DNA of 32,239 bases, taken from contig JAFTVY010000040.1 in assembly GCA_017465545.1 (NCBI GenBank), positions 1 to 32,239 of the forward strand. The letters run 5' to 3'. The translations under genes and the position numbers were made by a program. The stretch comes from Ruminiclostridium sp. GTDB taxonomy: Bacteria > Bacillota > Clostridia > Oscillospirales > Ruminococcaceae. Below the pieces are notes generated by a model. The model saw only the letters and a program-made list of their open reading frames with translations, was not told the DNA's origin and ran no database searches. Below, piece by piece: positions 5,546 to 14,922 of the stretch. Each line of letters opens with the position of its first letter. The first letter of the stretch is position 1.

Positions 5546-6817
5546 TTAGCCTACAAGACCTGAACGCTCAACACCTTCTACGAACTGCTTCTGTAAGAAG
5601 ATGTACATGATGAGAATCGGTAAGAGGGAGAGCAGACAGCCTGCTTCGATCCATACCAGATAGTCGGAAGCCATACCATTTGTTTCGCCGGTGAAGTAAA
5701 TCATCATCTTGGTAGCGATACCTTCGATTTCCATAGCGATTGTATAAGGCTCATTGAAGAACATACTTGTTACGTAAGAGTCGTTCCAGTACCATACGAT
5801 TGAGAAAATGAATACTGTTAAGAAGGAAGTCTTTGCGTTGGGGATCATAACCTTTACGAAGGTCTTTACAGGGCCGCAACCATCCAGGTATGCAGCGTCC
5901 TCGAGCTCCTTGGGGAGGCCTCTGAAGAACTGTCTGAACAGAAGGATGAACACGCCTGCTCTGATACCGTTGCAGAAGAATGCCTGCATATAAAGTGCGG
6001 CAGGAGTCTGAACCAGGTTCAGTGCGCTGCCTGTTATCAGCTTGATGATACCGAAAATATCAAAAAGTCTGAACTGCATGTACAGAGGGATAAGAACTAC
6101 CTGTACGGGAACGATGATCTGGAAGATAACGATACCGAACATAAGTCCCTTGCCCTTGAACTTGAATCTTGCGAAGCCGTAACCCGTGATACCGCAGGTT
6201 ACAACCTGAATTACTGAACAAAGCACGTTGATGAGTATTGTTCTGAGTAATACTTCGGGGAATTTGATAGCCTGCCAAACGTCTACGAAGTTTGAGAAGA
6301 TGACGTTCTTAGGAATCCACATAACTGAAGGGTCAGTCATTTCGAGCTGAGGTCTTATTGAAGTGGAAAGCATATAAAGCAGAGGATAGAGAATTACGAA
6401 GCCTAAACCGAACAGAATGAGGAAACGGAATACAGGCCATACCTTTTCAGCGATTCTTCTGCCGAAAATGTATCTGTAGTGTGCTCTTTCCTGCTTGTTG
6501 TAGGTACGGTAGTTCTTGATTATCTGCCAGTTGCTTACGTGGTAGATATTCTTAGCTTCCTTAGCCTGCTTCTTTTCTAACTTCTTTTCCTTACGTGACT
6601 GCTTACGTTCGATGGGAGTAACGCCGGACTGAAGCTCGTCAGCGGATACGGAAGTAATTGACTTTACCGTTTCCTCTGCGGCTTCTGCCTGCTCAGCCAC
6701 TTCAGCACTTGCCTCAGCTACTGCTGAAGCTTCATCTACGGGTGTAGATGCGGCGTCATTATTAACGAGTAAATCGTCAAAAGAATCGTTGTTCTTGATT
6801 AAATCTTTTTCGCTCAC
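5546..6817 (-). CDS. Carbohydrate ABC transporter permease, MalG type (second pair)
   Basis: An inner-membrane permease of the binding-protein-dependent sugar family, 423 residues against a usual ~280. Residues 1 to about 115 are a cytoplasmic extension rich in Ala, Glu and Lys; the membrane part starts near residue 130 (FRFLILFGLGFVILYPLLYML). The conserved EAA loop that contacts the ATPase is present at about 303-323 (EDAAYLDGCG...VMIP). Five to six membrane segments are visible. The start codon is GTG at 6817, with GGAGG ending 7 nt upstream, 12 nt after the stop of the preceding permease; the two are surely translated together as a MalF/MalG pair. It is the last gene of the operon. The substrate is unknown. 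Confidence 0.9.
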   Translation of the reverse strand: MSEKDLIKNNDSFDDLLVNNDAASTPVDEASAVAEASAEVAEQAEAAEETVKSITSVSADELQSGVTPIERKQSRKEKKLEKKQAKEAKNIYHVSNWQIIKNYRTYNKQERAHYRYIFGRRIAEKVWPVFRFLILFGLGFVILYPLLYMLSTSIRPQLEMTDPSVMWIPKNVIFSNFVDVWQAIKFPEVLLRTILINVLCSVIQVVTCGITGYGFARFKFKGKGLMFGIVIFQIIVPVQVVLIPLYMQFRLFDIFGIIKLITGSALNLVQTPAALYMQAFFCNGIRAGVFILLFRQFFRGLPKELEDAAYLDGCGPVKTFVKVMIPNAKTSFLTVFIFSIVWYWNDSYVTSMFFNEPYTIAMEIEGIATKMMIYFTGETNGMASDYLVWIEAGCLLSLLPILIMYIFLQKQFVEGVERSGLVG

Positions 6818-6829
6818 AACTACACCTCC

Positions 6830-8080
6830 TTAATCATTTTCATAGAATACGAACTTGGATACAATAAGTACGATGATGCCAAGTGCTACCGCTACTATTG
6901 CGAAGTAAATCCACGCCATAGCCGCTGATAAACCGTAGTTAAGCTCTCTTGACTGAGTCATAACGATTTCCATTACGGGGTTTTCAGAATCTACGAAGGT
7001 ATCGATAACCGTATAAATAAGGTTTGCCAATATCATCGGGCTTATCATCGGGAAGGTTATCTTCCAGAAGAATTCCCAACCGGTAGCACCCTCCATAGAA
7101 GCCGCTTCCTTAGCGGAGGTAGGAATCTGCTGGAGTGCCGCCAGGAATATCAGTATCTGAATACCTGCCGCCCAGATAAGGTTGAAGATGTCTGAGGTAA
7201 TGGTTTCGATGAAGGTTGTCAGCTCCTCACTCAGGTTATAGATACCGAGGAAGGATAGCAACTCATCAACAAGGTCCGTCTGGAACAATGCGCTGAACTG
7301 TTCTGCACCCGATACGCCGTTTGTGGAAATATCACCACGGATAACCGCGATAACAGGACCGGTCGCAACGAGTACGGGGAGGAAGAATACCGCACGGGCA
7401 AGTGTTCTGCCTCTGAACTTCTGGTTTAAGAGAAGTGCGATGAACAGAGAGAATAACATTACTACAGGTACCTGCGTTGCCATATTACCGAGCGATTCGG
7501 TAAGAGCGGGCAGGAACTTGGTGTTTCTGAATAATGCTTCGTGATAGTTTGCGAAGCTGTTCCACTCTGTATAGATACCTACGGAGCTCATACCGTATTC
7601 CTGAGCCATAGTCATATCTGTTACAAGAGCTGTCTTACAAAGTGAGTACCATAAAGACTGAACAAGTGGAATGATGAACATATAGATTACACCGACAATC
7701 CATATTGCGATGAAGCCATAACCGTAAAGCTTTTTCTTTCTTTCGTAAGAAATACGTGTCTTCTTTATCTTGGTTTCCTTCTTGGGTTGTCTGCGGCGGA
7801 TGTCCACCTCTTCGCCTTCGGCATTCATAGCAGCCGCAGAAGCGGTCATATGTACTGCCTTTTTCTTTGCGGGCTTATCTTCTACTGCTTCTTCAGCGGC
7901 TTCTGCTACTTCATCAGCAGCTTCTGCTACTTCTTCAGCCGCCTTTGCTACCTCTTCGGTAGCTCCGGCAACTTCATCAGCGGCTTCTGTTACTGCTTCT
8001 TCTGCATTTTCTACAGCTTCTGCAGCTTCGTTTTTAAGCTCGTTTAATTCTTCGTTCTGATTGAAATTTGATTCGCTCAT
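6830..8080 (-). CDS. Sugar ABC transporter permease, MalF/UgpA type (second pair)
   Basis: Partner of the following MalG-type permease. It has 416 residues. The first ~65 are a striking Ala/Glu low-complexity helix (repeats such as EEVAEAADEVAEAAEEAVE), followed by a basic stretch (KKETKIKKTRISYERKKK), then the first membrane segment near residue 125 (YGFIAIWIVGVIYMFIIPLV). The EAA loop is at about 322-344 (SAKEAASMEGATG...ITFP). The membrane core fits the MalF/UgpA family; the N-terminal helix is not part of it and may form a coiled coil with the similar extension on its partner. It follows the DUF5696-like gene by 2 nt. Confidence 0.9.
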   Translation of the reverse strand: MSESNFNQNEELNELKNEAAEAVENAEEAVTEAADEVAGATEEVAKAAEEVAEAADEVAEAAEEAVEDKPAKKKAVHMTASAAAMNAEGEEVDIRRRQPKKETKIKKTRISYERKKKLYGYGFIAIWIVGVIYMFIIPLVQSLWYSLCKTALVTDMTMAQEYGMSSVGIYTEWNSFANYHEALFRNTKFLPALTESLGNMATQVPVVMLFSLFIALLLNQKFRGRTLARAVFFLPVLVATGPVIAVIRGDISTNGVSGAEQFSALFQTDLVDELLSFLGIYNLSEELTTFIETITSDIFNLIWAAGIQILIFLAALQQIPTSAKEAASMEGATGWEFFWKITFPMISPMILANLIYTVIDTFVDSENPVMEIVMTQSRELNYGLSAAMAWIYFAIVAVALGIIVLIVSKFVFYEND

Positions 8081-8082
8081 TA

Positions 8083-10428
8083 TTATTTATCTCCTTTCAA
8101 TCCGTAGTTAGCAAGATCAACTTCCTTGCCATCGATGCTTACTGTAAGATTTCTTGTATCTACAGTAACTGTTGTTCCATCCTCAAAGGTTGTCTTTGTA
8201 ACGTCATTTGAAACACGCTCGTAGCCTGTAATCTTCTGATTTGTGAGATCAGCAAAATTCTCCTTGTAGAGCTTGTATGCGTTTGCAGAAGGTTCAAGCC
8301 AGCCCTTGTAGTTTGAATAGAACAGAGTTTCGTAATCACTGTCTGTGAACTTGTTGGGGTTTGTGTACATCATGTCATAGTTTACAGGTGTTGCTGTAGC
8401 AAGTGATAACATGATGATGTCTGTTGCGTTTGCACTTGCATTGATAGCCTTTGTTGTATAAGGAACAACGCCGTGAATTACAAGTGAATAGAAGGGAATA
8501 TCATAGTCAAACAGGTCGTAGTTGCTGGATGTCAGCGGAACGTTTGTTACGTAGTCAACGTAAGGAAGTGCATAAGCGTTTGCGCCGTCTGCAAGGATCG
8601 TAAAGCCTTCTTCCTTGAACTTCTTGAGACCGTCAACGATTTCCATCATTGTATCGTGTCTTGTGTAATCACCACGGCTGAAGTCACTGTAAAGAAGTGT
8701 TGTTGCATCGCCGATGCTGATTGTCTTAATATTCTCGCTTGTAAAGGATTCTCTGAGCTTTCTGAAAAGGTCAGGCCAGTAGTAAGGAGAAAGTGTTGTC
8801 TTTGTAACAAGTCTTACCTGATGAGGAATACCGAATGCAATATCCCAGTTGTTAACTGTTGCATATGCCTTGGTTGTCTGCTTGCAGGCATTGAGTGAGT
8901 AGGAATAACCGTTACCGGAATCCTTCATATAAGTAATGCCAACGCTGGGGAATATCTTACCGTTTACGCTGTCAACGTAGGACTGAAGCTCCTTGAAGTC
9001 ATTCTTGCCACCAAGTGTGCCTGCATAATCAACGCCTGCGCTGATAAGACCTCTGATACCTGCGGTATTGTATTCGCTGTAGGTGAGGTTGATATCGTCA
9101 ACGCCCAGCTCAGCGAGCATCTTCATGATTTCCTGAGCCTGATCGTAGGTTGTGCCGGCTGTTTCAAGGTTTACAGGGAAGCCTGCAACGGACTGTGCCT
9201 TTACAGTACCGCCGAGTAAGTTCAGGTAGTAGCTGGACTTGATTAAGTCCTTCTTTTCCTGAAGTCCCTTTTCTTCCATAAGGTACTGTCTGTAGCGTTC
9301 TGCTACGTCTACGTAGGAAAGCTCCTTATCTGCCATAGGATAGTATGCTACTGAAAGTGTAGGCTGCTTGATCTCGCCTGCCTCGAATACTGTAAGCTTA
9401 CGGTTACCCATATAGTAGGTATCCTCTGTTCTTACCTGGAATTCGAACCAGCAGGTATTGTAGCCTGTAGCATTCTGGTCGGATACGGAAGCGTTTACGG
9501 ATGCACAGGTGTCACCTGATTTGCAAAGTGCCATAAAGCCGTGGTTTGTGCTGTCGCCCATTGTGATAGAACCCATAACGGGGAGGTAAACCTGCTCAGC
9601 CTTTGCGGGACGCTCGGAAAGTGTCACGGAGGTGTCACGTCCGTATACGTCAGCAGAATATTCTCTTGAAAGGATACTCTGGTTGTTATAGTTGATGACT
9701 GCGCCTGAACCGTCGGGAACGATCATATAACCTTCATCCTCAAGACCTGCCGCACCGAAGAACTGTGAAATGGCAATTGAGAGGATGCATTCGCCGGAGG
9801 TTTCTGTTACGGGAGGTTCAACGATTTCCTCACTTAAAATGGATACGTTAACGTTATCCTTTTCAAGAACGATTGTCATAGGAATCGTTGCGTCGATCTT
9901 TGCAATGTGATAATCGATTCTTACGCCGTTATCAATCTTGCTGATCTTAAAATCCTTAGCCTCGATGCTTCCCTCATAGGCACTCATCTTCTGGCTGTTG
10001 TGGGTTTTGATGTCACCATAGTAGATATAGAACGGAGAAAGCATATTGAGTCTCTGTGCAGGCTTTGCGATAGGATCGCTTGCCATATTCAGAGGTGCGC
10101 TCCACCATACGTAGTCATCGTCCTTGGACTGAACTGCATAGGTCGTATCATCCTCGTTCAGGTAAAGTATGAAGTCGCTGTTTTCAGCGTACTTTTTCAT
10201 CTTGGCAAGTCCCTGCTCAGTTGTAAGGAGTGCGGATTCTTCCTTTGCTCCTTCATCCTCACCCTCTGTCTCAGCGTTGTCACCTTCTGTAGCGTCATCG
10301 GATGTTTCTGTCTGAACTGTATCGTCTGTTACAGGCATTTCATCAGACCATGCGACAACGGAGCTCATGGACATAACCATAGCGGCTGTGAGTAAAACAG
10401 CTAAAATTTTATGTTTTAATTTTACCAT
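8083..10428 (-). CDS. Secreted DUF5696-like protein
   Basis: A large exported protein of unknown function. A signal peptide is clear (basic start, hydrophobic ILAVLLTAAMVMSM, then small residues). No lipobox cysteine follows it, and I see no second membrane segment, so it may be released or held by its uncleaved N-terminus. An acidic Thr/Glu/Asp-rich linker spans about 35-70. The rest is a long mixed alpha/beta globular region with many Tyr, Asp and Gly, compatible with a TIM-barrel-like enzyme fold, but I can name no catalytic residues. I recall the DUF5696 label for proteins next to sugar ABC permeases in clostridia. I start at ATG 10428, 8 nt after GGAGG; the GTG at 10437 overlaps that ribosome site. 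Confidence 0.65.
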   Translation of the reverse strand: MVKLKHKILAVLLTAAMVMSMSSVVAWSDEMPVTDDTVQTETSDDATEGDNAETEGEDEGAKEESALLTTEQGLAKMKKYAENSDFILYLNEDDTTYAVQSKDDDYVWWSAPLNMASDPIAKPAQRLNMLSPFYIYYGDIKTHNSQKMSAYEGSIEAKDFKISKIDNGVRIDYHIAKIDATIPMTIVLEKDNVNVSILSEEIVEPPVTETSGECILSIAISQFFGAAGLEDEGYMIVPDGSGAVINYNNQSILSREYSADVYGRDTSVTLSERPAKAEQVYLPVMGSITMGDSTNHGFMALCKSGDTCASVNASVSDQNATGYNTCWFEFQVRTEDTYYMGNRKLTVFEAGEIKQPTLSVAYYPMADKELSYVDVAERYRQYLMEEKGLQEKKDLIKSSYYLNLLGGTVKAQSVAGFPVNLETAGTTYDQAQEIMKMLAELGVDDINLTYSEYNTAGIRGLISAGVDYAGTLGGKNDFKELQSYVDSVNGKIFPSVGITYMKDSGNGYSYSLNACKQTTKAYATVNNWDIAFGIPHQVRLVTKTTLSPYYWPDLFRKLRESFTSENIKTISIGDATTLLYSDFSRGDYTRHDTMMEIVDGLKKFKEEGFTILADGANAYALPYVDYVTNVPLTSSNYDLFDYDIPFYSLVIHGVVPYTTKAINASANATDIIMLSLATATPVNYDMMYTNPNKFTDSDYETLFYSNYKGWLEPSANAYKLYKENFADLTNQKITGYERVSNDVTKTTFEDGTTVTVDTRNLTVSIDGKEVDLANYGLKGDK

Positions 10429-10443
10429 TTTCTTCACCTCCGA

Positions 10444-11082
10444 CTAAATACTGAATCTATACATAAGTTCTGTATAGATAGAGAAACCAAATACGTATAC
10501 CTGCTGGAAAAGGCTCATTAAGAGTACGAGCAGGAAGAGAATAATTACCATTGCTATTACTGTGAAGAACATAGCAAGGAGTGTCTTGGGTACAGAATAC
10601 TGGTGAACAGTCTTCATACCGGAAATCATCAGTACAACGCTCCATACGATACCGAAGTACTGGAAGAACATGATGAATGCGCTTTCGCCTCTTAACAGTA
10701 CGTTACTTGCGATAATTACAACAATCTGTGTAATCAGGTAAGGTACAAGGGCATATGCACTTATACAGCAGATGTTCTTCATTGAACCTTCACCGTCGAA
10801 TAAGGTACAGAGTGACCAGTTACCTATAACCCAGGTGAAGAACAGAACGACTGTCTGAACGAGAAGAGGTACTATATTGAATACCTTAACGTAGCTTGTG
10901 TTGAATAAGAAGCCTGTCATAACCTGCTGGCATACTGTGATGATGAAGAAGCACAGTACGATAACAAGTGACACTCTCATGGAGTATGCCTTCTTCCAGC
11001 GAAGATCCTCAAAGCCCTCGAAGGGATGTCTTGCAACGTAGAAGGGCCACTTCCAAGCGGGCATATCTAAATCAAATCTCAT
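10444..11082 (-). CDS. Yip1-like multi-pass membrane protein
   Basis: 212 residues with about five hydrophobic segments (about 35-55, 70-90, 105-130, 145-160 and 170-195) after an amphipathic start with WKWPFYVARHPFEGFEDLRW. This layout fits the YIP1 family of bacterial membrane proteins, whose biochemical role is not established. It starts at ATG 11082, 9 nt after GGGAGG, only 2 nt from the stop of the NHL/TPR gene, so translation is coupled. Placed between the NHL/TPR anchor and the DUF5696-like protein, it is probably a membrane component of the same complex. Confidence 0.7.
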   Translation of the reverse strand: MRFDLDMPAWKWPFYVARHPFEGFEDLRWKKAYSMRVSLVIVLCFFIITVCQQVMTGFLFNTSYVKVFNIVPLLVQTVVLFFTWVIGNWSLCTLFDGEGSMKNICCISAYALVPYLITQIVVIIASNVLLRGESAFIMFFQYFGIVWSVVLMISGMKTVHQYSVPKTLLAMFFTVIAMVIILFLLVLLMSLFQQVYVFGFSIYTELMYRFSI

Positions 11083-11084
11083 AT

Positions 11085-12977
11085 TTATTTACCTCCCGCT
11101 TTCTTCTGCTTTCTCATTTTGAGAAGCTTGCTTATTACTACACCGAGAACAATAACAACTGCAATGATTATCATAAACAGGTTGAAATTATCACGGATGA
11201 ACTGCATACGGAACTGCTTGAACGCTCTGTCGTAGCCGGGACGGCTGTTGCGGTAGAAGTAGTCCATAGCTTCCTTATAGTTACCCTGAGATAACTCAGC
11301 GTTACCAAGACCGATATATGCGAACCAGTAGTTGGAGTCACGGCTTAATACCTCGTTCCAGGGCTCGCGTGCTTCTTCATACTTACCTTCTGTGTATAAG
11401 CTCATAGCCTCGTGAACGATGTCACCGAACTCTGTACGCTTGAAGGTTGTGATGGATGCCTTACGGGAGTCAAGAACGTAAACAACGTCGTTGTAAGCTT
11501 CAACGGCTCTTACCGTTGTGAATAAGCCCTTCTGGCTACCCTTACCGCCGTAGATGAACAGCAGGTCGCATTCGTCTGTGTACTCGAAGATTCTGCCGTT
11601 GGCAGTATCGAGAAGTCTTATTGTACCGTTTTCGTCAACGTCAACGTCGTTGATACGTGAACCGAAGTTTTCGTTCTTCCACCAGTAGGTGATCTTATCA
11701 CCGTAGATGTAATCGGAGAAGCCTAAGTTGATGAGGATGTTCTCACCTGCAGGGTTCATCTTCTTGAATACGTCTGTGGTTGCGGATTTTGCTTCTGTTA
11801 CTGTGTAGATAAAGCCTTCTTCGTCAATGTCGAAGTTGGAGAATTCCATAGGAACTGCCTGAATGAACTGTGCGGCAGCTTCACGGTCCAAGATGGTCTT
11901 CCAGAACTTGTTGGCGATAGCCTGTGCCGTCTGTTCAACACGGTTAGCACCGAAGTAGTTACTGAAGGTACCGTCGGGTGCGAACATAACCGCACCTGTT
12001 GTGATGGACTTGATGTTTACGTATACGTTACCTGCCACGTCAACAACTACCTTGTTGGGCTGGAAGGTTACCTTGTCCTCATAGAATTCGGAGGAGGGCT
12101 TTGTAAACTCCTGGAATACAGTACCATCCTTATATACGCCGAGTACACGGTTGTTATCGTAGTCAGCGATATAAATCATTGTTGTATCCGTGTCACTTTC
12201 TTCGTCTCTTACGTGACGAACGAAAATGCCGTGGGGATTATTGAGTGTTTCGTACTTCTTTGTCTTGGGGTTGTAGAAGTAATCGAAAATAGTGATTTCC
12301 TTTTCGTAGTTTACGTCGGTAATAAGAATTCTGTTGTTACCGCTGTCAACTATGTAAAGCTCTTCTGTTTCTCTGTCTATAAAGAGGTCAGAAGGTTCTG
12401 AGAAGTTATCGAGCTGAACGGTTGTCATAAGAATGTCGTTAGCCTTGAGCTCCTTAACTTCTTCTACAGGCTCGGGCTTCTTTACCTCGGCAGGCTTTTC
12501 AACCTCCTTGGGCTTTGAAACCTTCTTGGGCTTATCCTTTCCGTCGGGATTTGCCTCATAATCAGCTAAATCCTTCTGGTACTGCTCATAGGCAGCAAGC
12601 TTTTCAAGATAAGTATTGTACTTATCGAGAGCCTTTTCGTACTTAGTGTATTCACTCAGCTTATCCTTGTAAGCTTCGTAAACGGCAAGCTTTGCATTAT
12701 AGTCGTCAACTTCCTGCTGAGAAGCGAAGTACTGTTTGCCGTGCTCTTCTGCAATTTCTTTAAGCTGTGCTTCTGTATTGTAGCGGGTACCTGTCTTGAA
12801 ATCAAGACCTGTAACAACTCTGTCTACTACGTAGCCTGTCTGGGAAGGAACGGGATCGTCCCACCAGTCGTAGTTATAGCCTTCATAGGGCTGATCTGCA
12901 AAGGCTGTAGTTGCCAGAGAGCAAGCCGCCAATACGAATGAAACAACTGCTGTAGCAATTTTCTTCATCTTTGGCAC
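11085..12977 (-). CDS. Membrane-anchored NHL-propeller and TPR protein
   Basis: An envelope scaffold candidate of about 630 residues. In order: a signal peptide (KKIATAVVSFVLAACSLATTAFA); a Tyr/Lys/Glu-rich coiled coil followed by Lys-Pro repeats (about 85-185); six NHL-type beta-propeller blades (motifs such as PSDLFIDRETEELYIVDSGN, IYIADYDNNRVL and VDVDENGTIRLLDTANGRI); a TPR-like helical pair (GKYEEAREPWNEVLSRDSNYWFAYIGLGNAEL); and a single C-terminal membrane helix (about 600-620) with a basic tail. So the propeller and TPR face outside. I choose GTG 12977 because AGAAAGG lies 9 nt upstream; ATG 12968 is possible, and an upstream codon at 13010 has no ribosome site. It follows the first MalG-type permease in the operon. 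Confidence 0.8.
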   Translation of the reverse strand: MPKMKKIATAVVSFVLAACSLATTAFADQPYEGYNYDWWDDPVPSQTGYVVDRVVTGLDFKTGTRYNTEAQLKEIAEEHGKQYFASQQEVDDYNAKLAVYEAYKDKLSEYTKYEKALDKYNTYLEKLAAYEQYQKDLADYEANPDGKDKPKKVSKPKEVEKPAEVKKPEPVEEVKELKANDILMTTVQLDNFSEPSDLFIDRETEELYIVDSGNNRILITDVNYEKEITIFDYFYNPKTKKYETLNNPHGIFVRHVRDEESDTDTTMIYIADYDNNRVLGVYKDGTVFQEFTKPSSEFYEDKVTFQPNKVVVDVAGNVYVNIKSITTGAVMFAPDGTFSNYFGANRVEQTAQAIANKFWKTILDREAAAQFIQAVPMEFSNFDIDEEGFIYTVTEAKSATTDVFKKMNPAGENILINLGFSDYIYGDKITYWWKNENFGSRINDVDVDENGTIRLLDTANGRIFEYTDECDLLFIYGGKGSQKGLFTTVRAVEAYNDVVYVLDSRKASITTFKRTEFGDIVHEAMSLYTEGKYEEAREPWNEVLSRDSNYWFAYIGLGNAELSQGNYKEAMDYFYRNSRPGYDRAFKQFRMQFIRDNFNLFMIIIAVVIVLGVVISKLLKMRKQKKAGGK

Positions 12978-13011
12978 TAAAATCATCCTTTCTGTATAAT
13001 TTAAAAGCAAA

Positions 13012-13875
13012 TTAATCCTTAAGACCGCTGTGAGCCATTGTTTCCATAACGCTGCTCTGACAGAATAAGAATACTATCATAGGAGGCAGCATTGTAATAA
13101 CTACTGCGGCTGCGGCAACGCCTGCACGGGCGATACCTGCGGCACTTATCTGCTGCATAACGGTCGGAATGGGTTTTAATGCCTCATTATAGATAAATGA
13201 ATAACCTGTGATCTGCCAAGCACCCTGGAATGCGAAGATAAGAAGTGTAAGCCAAGCGGGCTTAACGTTGGGCATTACAACCTGCCAGCAGATTCTGATG
13301 TGGCTTGCGCCGTCGAGCTTTGCAGCCTCTATCATACTGTCGGGTATCTGTCCCATGAACTGACGCATGAGGAAGAGTCCCATAGGTGTTGCGATAAAGG
13401 GGAGGATAATAGCGAAGTATGTATCGATCATACCGAGTGTTGCCATTACCATGTACTGCATGATGTAAGTTACAGTGGATGTAAACAGCAGAGCTGTTTC
13501 GATGATCTTGTTCATCGCCTTTACGCCGGGGAACTTAACCTTTGCTAAGGCATAAGCCGCAGATGACGCAAAGAGCAGCTGAGTAACTGTTACAACTACT
13601 GATACGAATGCTGAGTTGAAGATATATCTTGAGAAGGGAACCCACATGTTTGACGCCGTAGCGAGCAGGTCTGCGAAGTTCTGATCTGTGATATTTGATA
13701 CGTACAGACGAGGCGGGAAGAGGAATAATTCTTCAACCGGCTTTAACGACTGTATAATTGAGAGATAAATAGGGAAAAGCATGAAAAGACCGAGCAGAGT
13801 CAGCAGGATGAATATAAATATATCGCCGCCGAGGGAGCCGCCGTATCTTTTTCTTCCCTTCTTAGCTATTTTCAT
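13012..13875 (-). CDS. Carbohydrate ABC transporter permease, MalG type (first pair)
   Basis: 287 residues, the normal family length, with six membrane segments and the EAA loop at about 181-200 (EAAKLDGASHIRICWQVVMP). It lacks the long acidic N-terminal extension of the second pair, having only a short basic start (MKIAKKGRKRYG). The start is ATG 13875 after AAGGAAGG. It is paired with the MalF-type permease just upstream and is likely to work with the large solute-binding protein encoded two genes upstream. Confidence 0.92.
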   Translation of the reverse strand: MKIAKKGRKRYGGSLGGDIFIFILLTLLGLFMLFPIYLSIIQSLKPVEELFLFPPRLYVSNITDQNFADLLATASNMWVPFSRYIFNSAFVSVVVTVTQLLFASSAAYALAKVKFPGVKAMNKIIETALLFTSTVTYIMQYMVMATLGMIDTYFAIILPFIATPMGLFLMRQFMGQIPDSMIEAAKLDGASHIRICWQVVMPNVKPAWLTLLIFAFQGAWQITGYSFIYNEALKPIPTVMQQISAAGIARAGVAAAAVVITMLPPMIVFLFCQSSVMETMAHSGLKD

Positions 13876-13918
13876 AACTTCCTTCCTTTCTTAGAAAACG
13901 TTCATAACGTTCTCCGAA

Positions 13919-14854
13919 TTAGTCGAGATACTTGCCCAGGAGCTTTTTGATAGCCCAGTTGGCAAGAAGCATTACTGCGAACAGCACGAAGCATATTGCT
14001 GATGAATAACCCATTTCGTAACGGATTGAACCGTAGTCGTAGGCGTGAGTCATAATTGTGTGTGCTGCGTAGTCTGTACTCGGGAAAGCTGTTAAGAAAC
14101 GGCCAACGTCACCTGCTGTGAAGGATGCTGTGATCTGCATAACCGCTGCGAACAGGAGCTGAGGGCCCATAGCGGGTACTGTAACGAGCAGAAGCTGCTG
14201 TGTGCGGTTCTTGATGCCTTCGATAGCGCCTGCCTCGTATCTGTCCGTAGGAATACCCTGAAGACCTGCACGAAGAGCAAGGAAGCCTGCACCCAGTGAA
14301 ATCCAGAGCTGCACTATAATAACTACACCCATGATGTAGTTAGCGTCTGTCAGCCACTGACGAGCACTGTTGATGATACCTAAGTCAAGCAGGTAGGAGT
14401 TTGCGATACCGTAGGTGTCACCTGAGAAGATGAGTTGCCATGTGGTGTAGATGTTACCTGCAAGAGTGGGTGCATAGAAAATGAATGTGAATACTGTCTT
14501 TAACGCTCTGGGCATTTCATTGATGAGCCATGCCAGGATAAAGCAGAGTACGTAACTTAAAGGACCTGTAATGATAGCAAATACCAGAGTGTTCTGGATA
14601 GCTGTTAAGAATACCTCGTCCTCAAGGATAAGTGCATAGAAATTGTTAAGTCCTACAAACTGTGGGAACTGTACCATGTTAAAATTCGTAAAGCCCATAG
14701 GCAAAGCGAGTATAACCGGTATAATTGTGAATATTGTAAAGAGAATAAAGTAAGGTGCCATCAGCAGATAAACGCTGCTGTTCTTCTTCATCTCACGCAG
14801 AGTATATCTGAACTTATTATCTTCGATATACTGCGATTTTTCTTTGTTGAACAA
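13919..14854 (-). CDS. Sugar ABC transporter permease, MalF/UgpA type (first pair)
   Basis: 311 residues, typical length, with six membrane segments and the EAA loop at about 203-224 (YEAGAIEGIKNRT...VTVP). The start codon is TTG at 14854, 8 nt after GGAGG. It sits between the solute-binding protein gene and its MalG partner, the usual order for sugar importers (binding protein, MalF, MalG). A stable hairpin at 14880-14905 separates it from the binding-protein gene and may lower its expression relative to that gene. Confidence 0.92.
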   Translation of the reverse strand: MFNKEKSQYIEDNKFRYTLREMKKNSSVYLLMAPYFILFTIFTIIPVILALPMGFTNFNMVQFPQFVGLNNFYALILEDEVFLTAIQNTLVFAIITGPLSYVLCFILAWLINEMPRALKTVFTFIFYAPTLAGNIYTTWQLIFSGDTYGIANSYLLDLGIINSARQWLTDANYIMGVVIIVQLWISLGAGFLALRAGLQGIPTDRYEAGAIEGIKNRTQQLLLVTVPAMGPQLLFAAVMQITASFTAGDVGRFLTAFPSTDYAAHTIMTHAYDYGSIRYEMGYSSAICFVLFAVMLLANWAIKKLLGKYLD

Positions 14855-14879
14855 ACCGATAACCTCCTCAGTATTTATA

Positions 14880-14905
14880 GGAGAGAGGGGCGTCCCCTCT
14901 TCTCC
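14880..14905 (-). promoter_or_regulatory. Intercistronic hairpin after the solute-binding protein gene
   Basis: GGAGA.AGAGGGG pairs with CCCCTCT.CTCC around a 3-nt loop. No T-run follows on the minus strand, and a ribosome site follows at once, so this is not a full terminator. Such hairpins commonly protect the 3' end of the binding-protein message so that it exceeds the permease message. Confidence 0.6.
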
Positions 14906-14922
14906 GTTTTAAAATCAGCATT

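Noticed and set aside
7770-8060. Plus-strand Ser/Ala-rich open frames opposite the permease start
   Set aside because: They are antisense shadows of the Ala/Glu-rich N-terminal extension.
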